Source: Hymenobacter telluris (lineage in GTDB: Bacteria; Bacteroidota; Bacteroidia; Cytophagales; Hymenobacteraceae). Taken from it: 64,000 nt of DNA. Location: the NCBI RefSeq assembly GCF_017313265.1, contig NZ_JAFLQZ010000013.1, positions 103,157 through 167,156 on the forward strand. Direction: 5' to 3'. The notes below the pieces were generated by a model, which was given only the letters and a program-made list of their open reading frames with translations, was not told the origin of the DNA and made no database searches. Positions 48,718 to 56,721 of this stretch are shown here, one piece after another. The translations under genes were made by a program, and so were the position numbers. The number at the start of each line of letters is the position of its first letter. Within the stretch, counting starts at the first letter, position 1.

Positions 48718-49227
48718 TTGCTGGCCAGCCACACCTGGGCTTTTTCAGCCGTGATTTTCCGCACCATTCCCGATTTCTGCTTGCAGTATGACGAACCGTT
48801 GGCTGTACTCCGCATGGAGTGGGTGGCCGGCCCCGACATGCGCTGCCTCCGCACCAGCGCCAGCCAGCTGATGTCGCTCATCGGCGAGTTGGGCGTCCTC
48901 CATTTACTGCTCGATATGGACAGCGTGCCCGAATTGCCGGTGGCCGACCAATGGTGGCTTGGCGAGTACTGGATGCCGCAGCTGGTGGCACTGCCACTGG
49001 AGCGGCTGGTATTAGTTATTGCCAGTAGCCAGGTGCACAACCAATTAGCCATTGATGCCCTCCACACCTTGGTGCAGCCCACCATCCGCTTCGACGCCCA
49101 ATACTTCTCCGACTCAGCTTCGGGCATGGACTGGCTCATCGACGGCTCGGAGCGGCTGCCTGCTCTGGAAGTGGAATGGGCCAACCGGCACGAAGCAACC
49201 CCTGATTCCTATGCCATAAGCTACTAG
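48718..49227 (+). CDS. Hypothetical STAS-like protein
   Basis: A 169-residue soluble protein. It has the alternating beta/alpha feel of SpoIIAA/STAS-like proteins of Hymenobacteraceae: FRTIPDFCLQYDEPLAVLRMEWV, then LMSLIGELGVLHLLLDMDSVPEL and ALPLERLVLVIASSQVHNQ. No phosphorylatable DSxG motif is evident, so anti-anti-sigma function is not supported. Start is TTG at 48718; no ATG is near. The minus-strand overlapping frame is Ser/Trp-rich and implausible. Upstream 249 bases contain no gene. Confidence 0.6.
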   Translation: MLASHTWAFSAVIFRTIPDFCLQYDEPLAVLRMEWVAGPDMRCLRTSASQLMSLIGELGVLHLLLDMDSVPELPVADQWWLGEYWMPQLVALPLERLVLVIASSQVHNQLAIDALHTLVQPTIRFDAQYFSDSASGMDWLIDGSERLPALEVEWANRHEATPDSYAISY

Positions 49228-49265
49228 CTGTTATTCCGCTTCCAGTGGAGCTAAAGCCAAAAAAC

Positions 49266-49283
49266 GTAGCGCGGAAGCCACAG
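49266..49283. repeat. 18-bp exact repeat, copy 2
   Basis: Identical to 43236-43253. It lies between the STAS-like gene and the 3' end of moeA. Confidence 0.6.
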
Positions 49284-49304
49284 TGTATGCAGGGGTGAGA
49301 AATA

Positions 49305-50534
49305 CTACCGAAACCGCCACGCGGGCAGCACCGAGCCCGCCGGGAAAAGGTCGGTTTCAGGGGGAAGCTCCAGGAAGGCGTTGCTGGTCAACAGGCTAGC
49401 TAAGTCGCCGGAACCGCCGGCCCGCTCGGGGTACGCCAGCAGCCGGCCTTCGGCGGAATATGCTAAGCGCACCAGCAGGAAGTGCGTGAGCTTAGGCCGG
49501 AAATTGACCTCGGAGGCCAGTACGGCAGCAACCGCCCCGGCTTCCGGCAACGTAGTGCCACTGGGTTGCTGCACGGCCAGCAGCCACGGCCGGGCGTAGC
49601 GCTGGAAGTTCACAAACGTGGAAACCGGATTGCCGGGCAACGCAAACACCACCGCGCCGCCCGCCAGCTGCCCAAACCAGAACGGCTTGCCGGGCCGCTG
49701 CTGCACCTCATGAAACACCTGCTCCACGCCCAACTCACGTAGCACTTCCGGCAGAAAATCGGCCTTGCCCTTCGATACGCCCCCGCTCAGAATAACGGCG
49801 TCAAAATCAGCCAACAACGGCTGCAAGCCCCGGCGCAACACAGTTACGTCGTCGTTGAAATGGAAGGCCTGGGTGATGGCGCCGGTAGCATCGGCGGCGG
49901 CTTGCAGCATCAGGGCGTTGGAGCGCCGGATTTGGTGGGGGAGGGGCTGCTGGCTAATGGGCACTAGCTCGTCGCCGGTGCTCACCACGGCCACCCGCGG
50001 GCGGCGCGTGACGGCTACGGTGCTGGCCCCAACGGTGGCGGCCACGGCCAGCTCGGCGGCGCCCAGGTGGGTGCCGGCCGGTAGCAGCAAGTCGCCCTGC
50101 TGGCGGTCGGCGGCGCGGGGGTGCACATTGAAGCCTGCTTGGGGGGGCACTACCTGCACGGTGGCCAGGCGCTGGCCGGTACCAGCGTCGGTACGAAACG
50201 TCAGGTCTTCGTACCGAATAACGGTATCGGTGCCCGGCGGCAGCATGGCCCCCGTCATGATTTCCACGGCCGCCTGCGGGTCGGTGAGTTCAAGGGGGGC
50301 TTGGCCGGCAAACTGGGTGTGGGCCACCGGAAACTCGCGCTGCCCAGCTTCCAGCGCGGCAAAACGTACCGCCATACCATCCATAGCCACCCGGTTGAAC
50401 GGCGGAAAGTCCCGGTCGGCGTAGAGGTTTTCGCGCAGAATACGACCCGCTGCCAAGGGCAAAGTCAGAAACTCGGCTGACAAAGGACGAACGGTGGCCG
50501 CTACGCGGCGGGTGGCTTCTTCAACGGGGAGCAT
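49305..50534 (-). CDS. moeA: Molybdopterin molybdenumtransferase MoeA
   Basis: Inserts molybdate into adenylylated molybdopterin to complete Moco. The 409-residue protein has AAGRILRENLYADRDFPPFNRVAMDGMAVR (substrate-cleft segment), IMTGAMLPPGTDTVIRYED, RPRVAVVSTGDELV (start of the MogA-like domain), VILSGGVSKGKADF and VFALPGNPVSTFVNF. The ATG at 50534 (MLPVEEATRRV) matches the family start. It is divergent from moaC across a 179-base leader region and faces the STAS-like gene. Confidence 0.94.
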   Translation of the reverse strand: MLPVEEATRRVAATVRPLSAEFLTLPLAAGRILRENLYADRDFPPFNRVAMDGMAVRFAALEAGQREFPVAHTQFAGQAPLELTDPQAAVEIMTGAMLPPGTDTVIRYEDLTFRTDAGTGQRLATVQVVPPQAGFNVHPRAADRQQGDLLLPAGTHLGAAELAVAATVGASTVAVTRRPRVAVVSTGDELVPISQQPLPHQIRRSNALMLQAAADATGAITQAFHFNDDVTVLRRGLQPLLADFDAVILSGGVSKGKADFLPEVLRELGVEQVFHEVQQRPGKPFWFGQLAGGAVVFALPGNPVSTFVNFQRYARPWLLAVQQPSGTTLPEAGAVAAVLASEVNFRPKLTHFLLVRLAYSAEGRLLAYPERAGGSGDLASLLTSNAFLELPPETDLFPAGSVLPAWRFR

Positions 50535-50557
50535 AGCAAGGCGAAATCTGGAGGAGC

Positions 50558-50685
50558 GGCGCAACTTTGCGCCAACTGGTTGGCGTGCCTACGCGGGAAG
50601 CGGCAGGAAAAGCCATAACCAAGAAAGCAAAGTTGAAACCTAGTGGTTTGTTGAGCAACGGCAACAACCCGGCGCAAATATGCGT
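50558..50685 (+). promoter_or_regulatory. Possible structured RNA leader of moaC
   Basis: Nested pairings can be drawn: CAACTTTGC (50562-50570) with GCAAAGTTG (50627-50635); inside it GGTTGGC (50578-50584) with GCC-AT-AACC (50612-50620); inside that TGCC with GGCA (50602-50605). An alternative hairpin GGCGCA/TGCGCC (50558-50573) excludes the outer stem. Further hairpins (TTGTTG/CAACAA; CGCA/TGCG) lie before the ATG. I know no family with this sequence. Confidence 0.35.
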
Positions 50686-50713
50686 CTCTAGAGCCTTGCA
50701 ATCCTTTCTGCTG

Positions 50714-51202
50714 ATGTCTGATTCTTCTAAACTTACCCACCTCAACGCGGCCGGCCAGCCCGCTATGGTGGATGTGGGCGCCAAAACCGCCACCCGCCGC
50801 GTAGCCCGAGCCCGCAGCCGCGTAGTACTCGGCCCCGAAATTCTGGCTTTGGTGCAAGACGGCGACCTGCCCACCCGCAAAGGTCCCGTGTTCCAAACCG
50901 CTATTCTGGCGGGCATCATGGGGGCCAAGCGCACTTCCGAGCTGATTCCGCTGTGCCACCCCCTCGGCCTCGACGACTGCCAGGTGCGCATTGAGGTGGA
51001 AGGTCCCGACGCTGTGTTGATTGAATGCACGGCCAGCGTAACCGGCAAAACCGGCGTGGAAATGGAAGCCCTAACCGGCGCATCGGTGGCGGCACTTACC
51101 ATCTACGATATGTGTAAAGCCCTGTCGCACAACATTGTGATTCAGGAAACCCGGCTGCTCAGCAAAACGGGCGGCAAACAAGACTTCCACCATGCCGACT
51201 AA
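50714..51202 (+). CDS. moaC: Cyclic pyranopterin monophosphate synthase MoaC
   Basis: Second enzyme of the first Moco step: converts the MoaA product into cyclic pyranopterin monophosphate. The 162-residue protein has MVDVGAKTATRRVARARS, GIMGAKRTSELIPLCHPL (active-site loop), VTGKTGVEMEALTGASVAALTIYDMCKA and a C-terminal LLSKTGGK. The ATG at 50714 gives MSDSSKLTHLN; the longer open frame upstream is the leader. It overlaps the mobA fusion gene by 11 bases. Confidence 0.95.
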   Translation: MSDSSKLTHLNAAGQPAMVDVGAKTATRRVARARSRVVLGPEILALVQDGDLPTRKGPVFQTAILAGIMGAKRTSELIPLCHPLGLDDCQVRIEVEGPDAVLIECTASVTGKTGVEMEALTGASVAALTIYDMCKALSHNIVIQETRLLSKTGGKQDFHHAD

Positions 51203-52367
51203 CATTCCCGCCACCCCGTACCGCAAGCACGCCCAGCTGGCCCGCCCCGCCGTGGGTGAGTTTCACCGCCACGAGCTGGCTATTTTAGGAGCGCCCTGCG
51301 GCAAGATAAAGGAGCTGGTAACGCGCCTGTTGCCCCACCTGGAGCCCGTATTGCGCGTGGCCTACGTGGATGCCGACCACGCCGCCGGCGACGACGCGGC
51401 GCAAGGCGGAGCAGGCGGGCAAGATGCCATTCTGCAAGCCGGTGCAAGCGCCGAGCTAACCGACAAAATCACGTTCACGCGGCTGGACCTGAAACGGGGC
51501 TTCGACAAGTTTGCGCAGCAGGAGTGGCTACACCACCAGAGCTTGGTGCTGGTCAACGGCAACCACTTCCGGGCCCGCCAGCAAATTGCTATCCTCGACC
51601 CGGCCAAGCCCCTGCAAAAAAAGCTGGACCGCCTCACCGATGTCCGCCTGTTGCTACTCCCCGAAGGCGTAACCGAAGTGCCTGATTACCTGCAAGAACA
51701 CTTGGCAAGTGCCGGCGTGCCCATACTGCCGCTAGCCGATACGGAAGCCATTGCCGCGCTGGTGTTGCAAGAGTGGCGGCAGCAACGCCCACCCGTCCGG
51801 GGCTTGGTGCTGGCCGGCGGCCAAAGCCAGCGCATGGGTGAAGACAAAGGCCGGCTGGCGTACCACGGCCAGGAACAGCGGGCGTATGCCGCCAAGCTGT
51901 TGGCGCCGTTCTGCGAAGACGTGTTGGTATCGTGCCGGCCCGAGCAGGTGGCCGAGCTGGAAGCCGCCGGTTTGGCGCCCCTGCCCGATACGTTTGCCGG
52001 GCTGGGCCCGATGAGCGGCATCCTCTCCGCATTTCAACTCGACCCCGATGCCGCCTGGTTGGTAGTGGCCTGCGACTTGCCGTTTCTGTCGGAAACCACG
52101 CTCACGCACTTGCTACAGCACCGCCACGCCGGCCGCATGGCTACTGCCTATCAAAGCCCTGAGAATGAATGGCCTGAGCCGTTGATTACTATCTGGGAGC
52201 CAAGAGCCTACGGTACGCTGCTGCGTTTCCTGAGCATCGGATACTCCTGTCCGCGCAAGGCCCTCATCAACTTTGATATTGAGCTGCTGCACGCCCCGGC
52301 CCCGGCCGAGCTGCGTAACATCAACACCCCCGAGCAACGCGACGCTGCCACCCAGGAACTAGGCTAG
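51192..52367 (+). CDS. mobA: MobA-type molybdenum cofactor guanylyltransferase with N-terminal MobB-like domain
   Basis: A 391-residue two-domain protein. The C-terminal half (~206-391) is a MobA nucleotidyltransferase: LVLAGGQSQRMGEDKG, then DTFAGLGPMSGIL and VVACDLPFLSE; it transfers GMP to Mo-molybdopterin. The N-terminal ~200 residues resemble MobB, but the expected P-loop (GxSGSGKTT) is replaced by GAPCGKIKEL, so GTP hydrolysis there is doubtful. The last residues (LRNINTPEQRDAA) match MobA ends. The start is inside moaC, indicating translational coupling. Confidence 0.88.
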   Translation: MPTNIPATPYRKHAQLARPAVGEFHRHELAILGAPCGKIKELVTRLLPHLEPVLRVAYVDADHAAGDDAAQGGAGGQDAILQAGASAELTDKITFTRLDLKRGFDKFAQQEWLHHQSLVLVNGNHFRARQQIAILDPAKPLQKKLDRLTDVRLLLLPEGVTEVPDYLQEHLASAGVPILPLADTEAIAALVLQEWRQQRPPVRGLVLAGGQSQRMGEDKGRLAYHGQEQRAYAAKLLAPFCEDVLVSCRPEQVAELEAAGLAPLPDTFAGLGPMSGILSAFQLDPDAAWLVVACDLPFLSETTLTHLLQHRHAGRMATAYQSPENEWPEPLITIWEPRAYGTLLRFLSIGYSCPRKALINFDIELLHAPAPAELRNINTPEQRDAATQELG

Positions 52368-52481
52368 AGTGGTTTTGCAGCATCGGTGAGTGCGCGGGAA
52401 ACGGGTTTCGTAAAATGTTAAAGCGGACTGCTACCTTTTAGTATCTTCTTGACTCTATGTAGCATACTTCCTTTCCTTTCT

Positions 52482-54731
52482 ATGAAACTATCCTACTTCG
52501 CACTGGCATTGCATCTGGGCTGCGCCACCACCTCCCTGGCGCAAACAACTGCCCCGGCGGCTACCTATGATTTCGAATACAAGGCGGGTAAGCTGCCGGC
52601 TACGTGGTACACCAACAACGGCCAGGGCTATACCGTCACGCTCGATTCGGTGGTGCATCACCAGGGCCGGTATGCGCTGCGGATGCAGGACAGCAAGGCC
52701 ACGGCCGGGCAGTTTGGCGTGGCAACGCTCCGGATTCCGGCGCAGTACCAGGGCAAGTCGATTACGCTGAAGGGGTTCATCAGAACCGAAGGCGTATCGG
52801 AGCAAGGCTCGGCGGCAATTTGGCTGCGCGAGGACGGCCCTAATGGCTCGGTGGCCTTCAAAAACACCCAGGATCAGCCCATGCGGGGTACCACCGATTG
52901 GCGGCAGTTCAGCATCACGCTGCCGCTGGAGGAAAAGGCCGAAGCCATCCTGTTTGGCGGCATCCTGACCGGTACCGGCACCGCCTGGTTCGACGACCTG
53001 GAGCTGACCATTGATGGCAAACCCTTGCCTGCCCTCGCCACACGACCTGTTAGTATCAAGCCAGCGGCGCAAGACACTGCGTTTCAACAGGCTTCGGGTA
53101 TTACGTTTCCTGAGAAGCTCACCCAGCAGCAACTGGAAAACCTGGCGGTGCTGGGCCGGGTGTGGGGCTTTGTGAAGTACTACCACCCAGCCGTAGCCGC
53201 CGGCAATTTCAACATGGACGCCGAGCTGTTTCGGGTGCTGCCTTCCGTGCTGGCCGCACCCAACGAAAAAAGCCGTAGCCAACTTCTCAGCACCTGGGTA
53301 GCCAAGTTTGGGGAGGTGCCGGTGTGTAAAACGTGCAAAGAGCTACCCGCCAACAAAGTGCGCCTGCAACCCGATCTGGCGTGGCTATCAGACAAGAAGC
53401 AGCTCAGTGAAACGCTGCGCATCCACCTTGCCTACCTGCGCCAGAACCGTAACCAAGGGGAGCATTACTATCTCAATACGGTGCCAAACACCGGCAACCC
53501 TTTGTTCCAGCACGAGGCCTCCTATGGGCGCGCCAAATTACCTGATGCCGGATTGCGCCTGCTGGCGCTTTACCGCTACTGGAACATAATTGCCTATTTC
53601 TTTCCCTACCGCTACGCTATTGGGGAAGACTGGCAGCAGGTGCTACCAGAGTTTATTCCCAAGCTGACCAGTGCGGATACTGCCGAGCAATACCGGCTTG
53701 CCCTACTAGCCCTGATTGCCCGCATCCACGATACGCACGCCAATATCTACCAGGATGAGGTGCTGACCGAGCACAATGGCAAGTTATACGCGCCGGTCCG
53801 CCTTCGCTTCGTGGAAAACCAGGCCGTGGTAACGGAGTATTACGATGCCGCGCTTGGCAAAGCATCGGGGCTGCAACCCGGCGACGTGGTAGTGAAAATC
53901 AATGGCGTGCCGGTGCCGGAGCTGGTGAAAAAGTGGCAGCCCATTGCCCCGGCTTCCAACGAGCCTACGCAGCTGCGCAACATTGCCAACCTGCTGCTGC
54001 GCGGCAACACAGAGCAGGTGCCCCTGGTAGTGCGCCGCGACGGCAAGGAATTTCCAGTGACCATCAGCCGCTACGAAAGCACCAAGCTCAACTTGAAATC
54101 GAACTGGGGTACGCTAGACCCAGAGGCTTCGGCCTGGCGCTTGCTGCCGGGCAACATTGGCTACCTCGCGCTGGGCACCATCAAGAAAGACAAGCTGCCG
54201 GAAATTATGCAGGCCGCGGAAAACACCAAAGGAATGGTGATTGATATTCGCAATTACCCGTCTGAGTTTGTGGTCTTTGCCCTGTCGCAATACCTGGTGC
54301 AAAAGCCCACCCCGTTTGTGCTGTTCAGTGGTCCGAGCATAACCTATCCGGGTACCTTCCCCCTCATGGAAAAGCCGATTTCGGTGGCGCCCGGTAAAGT
54401 GAAGCCTTACCCTGGTAAAATAATTATTCTGGTAAATGAAATCTCGCAGAGCCAAGCCGAGTACACCACTATGGCTCTGCGCACTGCTCCCAACGCCACC
54501 GTTATCGGCAGCACCACGGCCGGCGCCGACGGCGACGTGTCCACTATCGTCTTACCCGGCGGCATTTCCACTAGAATTAGCGGCTTGGGCGTGTATTATC
54601 CCGATGGCCGCGAAACCCAGCGGGTTGGCATCATACCCGATATTGAGGTGAAGCCGACCATTAAAGGCATCAAAGAAGGCCGAGACGAAGTGCTGGAAAA
54701 AGCCGTGCAGCTGATTGAAACGGCCGGGTAA
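52482..54731 (+). CDS. S41 family peptidase (C-terminal processing protease type), exported
   Basis: A 749-residue protein with a signal peptide (ends TTSLAQ). A carbohydrate-binding-like beta-sandwich lies at ~25-185 (TYDFEYKAGKLPATWY, ITLKGFIRTEGVSEQGSAAIWL). A central helical region contains VWGFVKYYHPAVAAGNFNMD, and a PDZ-like segment (KASGLQPGDVVVKINGVPV, ~465) precedes the S41 domain with VNEISQSQAEYTTMAL, whose Ser at ~655 is the likely nucleophile. TTAGADGDVSTIVLPGG follows. It sits between mobA and moaE but has no evident link to Moco. Its own ATG and leader suggest independent expression. Confidence 0.88.
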   Translation: MKLSYFALALHLGCATTSLAQTTAPAATYDFEYKAGKLPATWYTNNGQGYTVTLDSVVHHQGRYALRMQDSKATAGQFGVATLRIPAQYQGKSITLKGFIRTEGVSEQGSAAIWLREDGPNGSVAFKNTQDQPMRGTTDWRQFSITLPLEEKAEAILFGGILTGTGTAWFDDLELTIDGKPLPALATRPVSIKPAAQDTAFQQASGITFPEKLTQQQLENLAVLGRVWGFVKYYHPAVAAGNFNMDAELFRVLPSVLAAPNEKSRSQLLSTWVAKFGEVPVCKTCKELPANKVRLQPDLAWLSDKKQLSETLRIHLAYLRQNRNQGEHYYLNTVPNTGNPLFQHEASYGRAKLPDAGLRLLALYRYWNIIAYFFPYRYAIGEDWQQVLPEFIPKLTSADTAEQYRLALLALIARIHDTHANIYQDEVLTEHNGKLYAPVRLRFVENQAVVTEYYDAALGKASGLQPGDVVVKINGVPVPELVKKWQPIAPASNEPTQLRNIANLLLRGNTEQVPLVVRRDGKEFPVTISRYESTKLNLKSNWGTLDPEASAWRLLPGNIGYLALGTIKKDKLPEIMQAAENTKGMVIDIRNYPSEFVVFALSQYLVQKPTPFVLFSGPSITYPGTFPLMEKPISVAPGKVKPYPGKIIILVNEISQSQAEYTTMALRTAPNATVIGSTTAGADGDVSTIVLPGGISTRISGLGVYYPDGRETQRVGIIPDIEVKPTIKGIKEGRDEVLEKAVQLIETAG

Positions 54732-54761
54732 GCCAGTTGTGCCGAGCGTACAGAACGACGG

Positions 54762-55181
54762 TTAGGGATGCGCAGCCACCCATACGTCGCCATCTTCGTA
54801 AAACTCCTTTTTCCAGATAGTTACCACCTGCTTCAGCGTGTCGATAATGTACTGGCAGGCGGCAAAGCTCTCGGCGCGGTGCGGCGTAGATACGGCTACC
54901 ACCACGGCCACGTCGCCGATTTGCAGGGTGCCTTTGCGGTGTACTACGGCTACTCTCTCCAGCATCGGCCACTGCTCTTTGGCTTGGTCGGCCACCTTGC
55001 GGAGCTGATGCAGAGCCATGCTGTCGTAGGCTTCGTATTCGAGGCGCACCACCGGGCGGCCAGTGCTTTTGTTGCGTACCGTGCCAATAAACGTGTTAAC
55101 GGCGCCCGCCCCATCCGACTGCACTAAGTCCAGGGTTGCGGCCACGTTAATGGGTTGGTCGGTAAGGTCGATGGTAATCAA
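54762..55181 (-). CDS. moaE: Molybdopterin synthase catalytic subunit MoaE
   Basis: With MoaD, converts cPMP to molybdopterin. The ~139-residue protein has GAGAVNTFIGTVRNKSTGRPV near the N-terminus, LEYEAYDSMALHQL, VAVVHRKGTLQIGDVAVVVAVSTPHRAESFAACQYIID and the catalytic lysine region LKQVVTIWKKEFYEDGDVWV. No ATG fits: a TTG at 55181 giving MITIDLTDQPINV is the best start, and an upstream TTG at 55217 is possible. moaD lies 63 bases upstream on the same strand. Confidence 0.92.
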   Translation of the reverse strand: MITIDLTDQPINVAATLDLVQSDGAGAVNTFIGTVRNKSTGRPVVRLEYEAYDSMALHQLRKVADQAKEQWPMLERVAVVHRKGTLQIGDVAVVVAVSTPHRAESFAACQYIIDTLKQVVTIWKKEFYEDGDVWVAAHP

Positions 55182-55244
55182 GGCAATGGATTCAGGAGGT
55201 ACGTAGGTAAACAGCAAACTGGCAGCAACACTATTCGGGGCAGT

Positions 55245-55487
55245 TTAGCCGCCGGCCACGGGCGGAATCAGGGCAATTTCGTCTCGCTCGTGCAGGAGTT
55301 GGGTGTCTTCGGCGTACTCATTGTTCACCGCTACTGCCAAGCTGCTCAGGCCCCGCAATCCTGGGTACTGCGTGCGAAGCTGCTCCAGCAGGGCCTGCAC
55401 CGGCTGGTCGGCGGGGGTAGTTACTTCCAGCACGGGCTGGCCTACTATTTCTTTGGCGATGCCAAAAAGAGCTATTTTCAAGTTCAT
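55245..55487 (-). CDS. moaD: Molybdopterin synthase sulfur carrier subunit MoaD
   Basis: An 80-residue ubiquitin-like protein ending PPVAGG; the C-terminal Gly-Gly is adenylated by MoeB and thiocarboxylated. It starts MNLKIALFGIAKEIVGQPVLE, with LAVAVNNEYAEDTQLLHERDEIALIPPV before the end, canonical for MoaD. It is divergent from moaA across 198 bases containing several strong hairpins. Confidence 0.93.
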   Translation of the reverse strand: MNLKIALFGIAKEIVGQPVLEVTTPADQPVQALLEQLRTQYPGLRGLSSLAVAVNNEYAEDTQLLHERDEIALIPPVAGG

Positions 55488-55539
55488 ATCACCGATGGTT
55501 TAAGCAGATTCCAAATTGAGGCGCGCAACTCTGAAACCG

Positions 55540-55597
55540 GAGGCGGCCGTATCTGGTTATCTGAGCCCAGCCTAAGTGGGCGGCCTCGGTCCCGAGT
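55540..55597. other. Hairpin-rich segment between moaD and moaA
   Basis: GAGGC...CCG pairs with CGGCCTC around an inner GCCCA/TGGGC hairpin, followed by CTCGG/CCGAG. The fold is possible on either strand, so it could be a leader for moaD or moaA. No known riboswitch consensus is recognised. Confidence 0.3.
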
Positions 55598-55685
55598 ACG
55601 CAGCCTCTAGAAAAATGGCTGTTTTTACGAAAATAAGGGTGGCCGGTCATCGGTTGCGACGGGTTTTGCGTATTGTCTGATTTGT

Positions 55686-56696
55686 ATGGCTGCTTCGTCT
55701 GTTTTGTTTGATAACCATGGTCGTCCGCTCGAATATGTGCGGCTTGCCGTGACGGACCGTTGCAACCTGCGCTGCTTCTATTGCATGCCCGAAGAAGGCA
55801 TCAAGTACATGCCCAAGCAGCAGCTCCTGACCTACGAGGAAATGGAGCGGCTGGTAGGCTTGATGGCCGGCTTGGGCGTGCGCAAAGTGCGCCTGACCGG
55901 CGGCGAGCCATTCGTGCGGCGCGACTTGGTACCCTTCATGGCCCGCCTGGCCGACATTCCCGGCATCGATGATATCAGCCTGACTACCAACGGCGTGCTG
56001 ACCGCGCCCTACGTGCCGGAGTTGGCCCGTATTGGGGTGAAAGCCGTCAACCTTAGCCTTGATACCCTCGACCAAGAGCGTTTTGCGCGCATCACCCGCC
56101 GCGACGAGTTGCCGCGCGTGATGGATACGTTTCATGCGCTGCTAGCCGCGGATATTCAAGTGAAAATCAACGCAGTGGTAATGGATGGCCAGAACACCCA
56201 AGACATTATTCCGCTGGCCGAATTGACCCGGGATTTACCGGTGGAAGTGCGCTTCATCGAGGAAATGCCGTTCAATGGGGGCAGCCACACCGCCACGCCG
56301 GCCACGCTACCCTGGCACCACCGCCGCATTCGGGAGCACCTGGAAGAACATTTCGGTGCATTAGTGCCGCTAACTGGCGCAGCCGGCGCCACGGCCTCCG
56401 AGTACGCAGTGGCCGGGCACGTAGGCCGCATCGGCATTATTGCCGCCTATTCGCGTACGTTCTGCGGTACCTGCAACCGGATTCGACTCACGGCGGAAGG
56501 CGGCCTCAAAACCTGCCTCTACGACCAAGGCGTGCTCGACGTGCGGGCCCTGCTCCGTGGCGGCTCCTCCGACGCCGACATCGTAGCCGCCCTAACCTCC
56601 GCCTTCAAGTACCGCGCTGCTAATGGCTTCGAGGCCGAGCAGCAACGCCCCTTGCACCAACTCAGCTTCGAGTCGATGAGCACAATTGGTGGGTAG
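55686..56696 (+). CDS. moaA: GTP 3',8-cyclase MoaA
   Basis: Radical-SAM enzyme that rearranges GTP at the start of Moco synthesis. The 336-residue protein has the SAM cluster motif CNLRCFYC (Cys26, 30, 33), the SAM-binding LTGGEPFVRRD and the second cluster FCGTCNRIRLTAEGGLKTC (Cys260, 263, 277). The C-terminal tail SFESMSTIGG ends in the Gly-Gly needed for activity. ATG start MAASSVLFD is followed by the family phrase RPLEYVRLAVTDRCN. Confidence 0.96.
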   Translation: MAASSVLFDNHGRPLEYVRLAVTDRCNLRCFYCMPEEGIKYMPKQQLLTYEEMERLVGLMAGLGVRKVRLTGGEPFVRRDLVPFMARLADIPGIDDISLTTNGVLTAPYVPELARIGVKAVNLSLDTLDQERFARITRRDELPRVMDTFHALLAADIQVKINAVVMDGQNTQDIIPLAELTRDLPVEVRFIEEMPFNGGSHTATPATLPWHHRRIREHLEEHFGALVPLTGAAGATASEYAVAGHVGRIGIIAAYSRTFCGTCNRIRLTAEGGLKTCLYDQGVLDVRALLRGGSSDADIVAALTSAFKYRAANGFEAEQQRPLHQLSFESMSTIGG

Positions 56697-56721
56697 CCTG
56701 AAATTGGGCTTGCCGAATTAC

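Noticed and set aside
48687..49184. 165-residue minus-strand frame opposite the STAS-like gene
   Set aside because: Ser/Trp/Met-rich low-complexity translation typical of an antisense shadow of a real gene.
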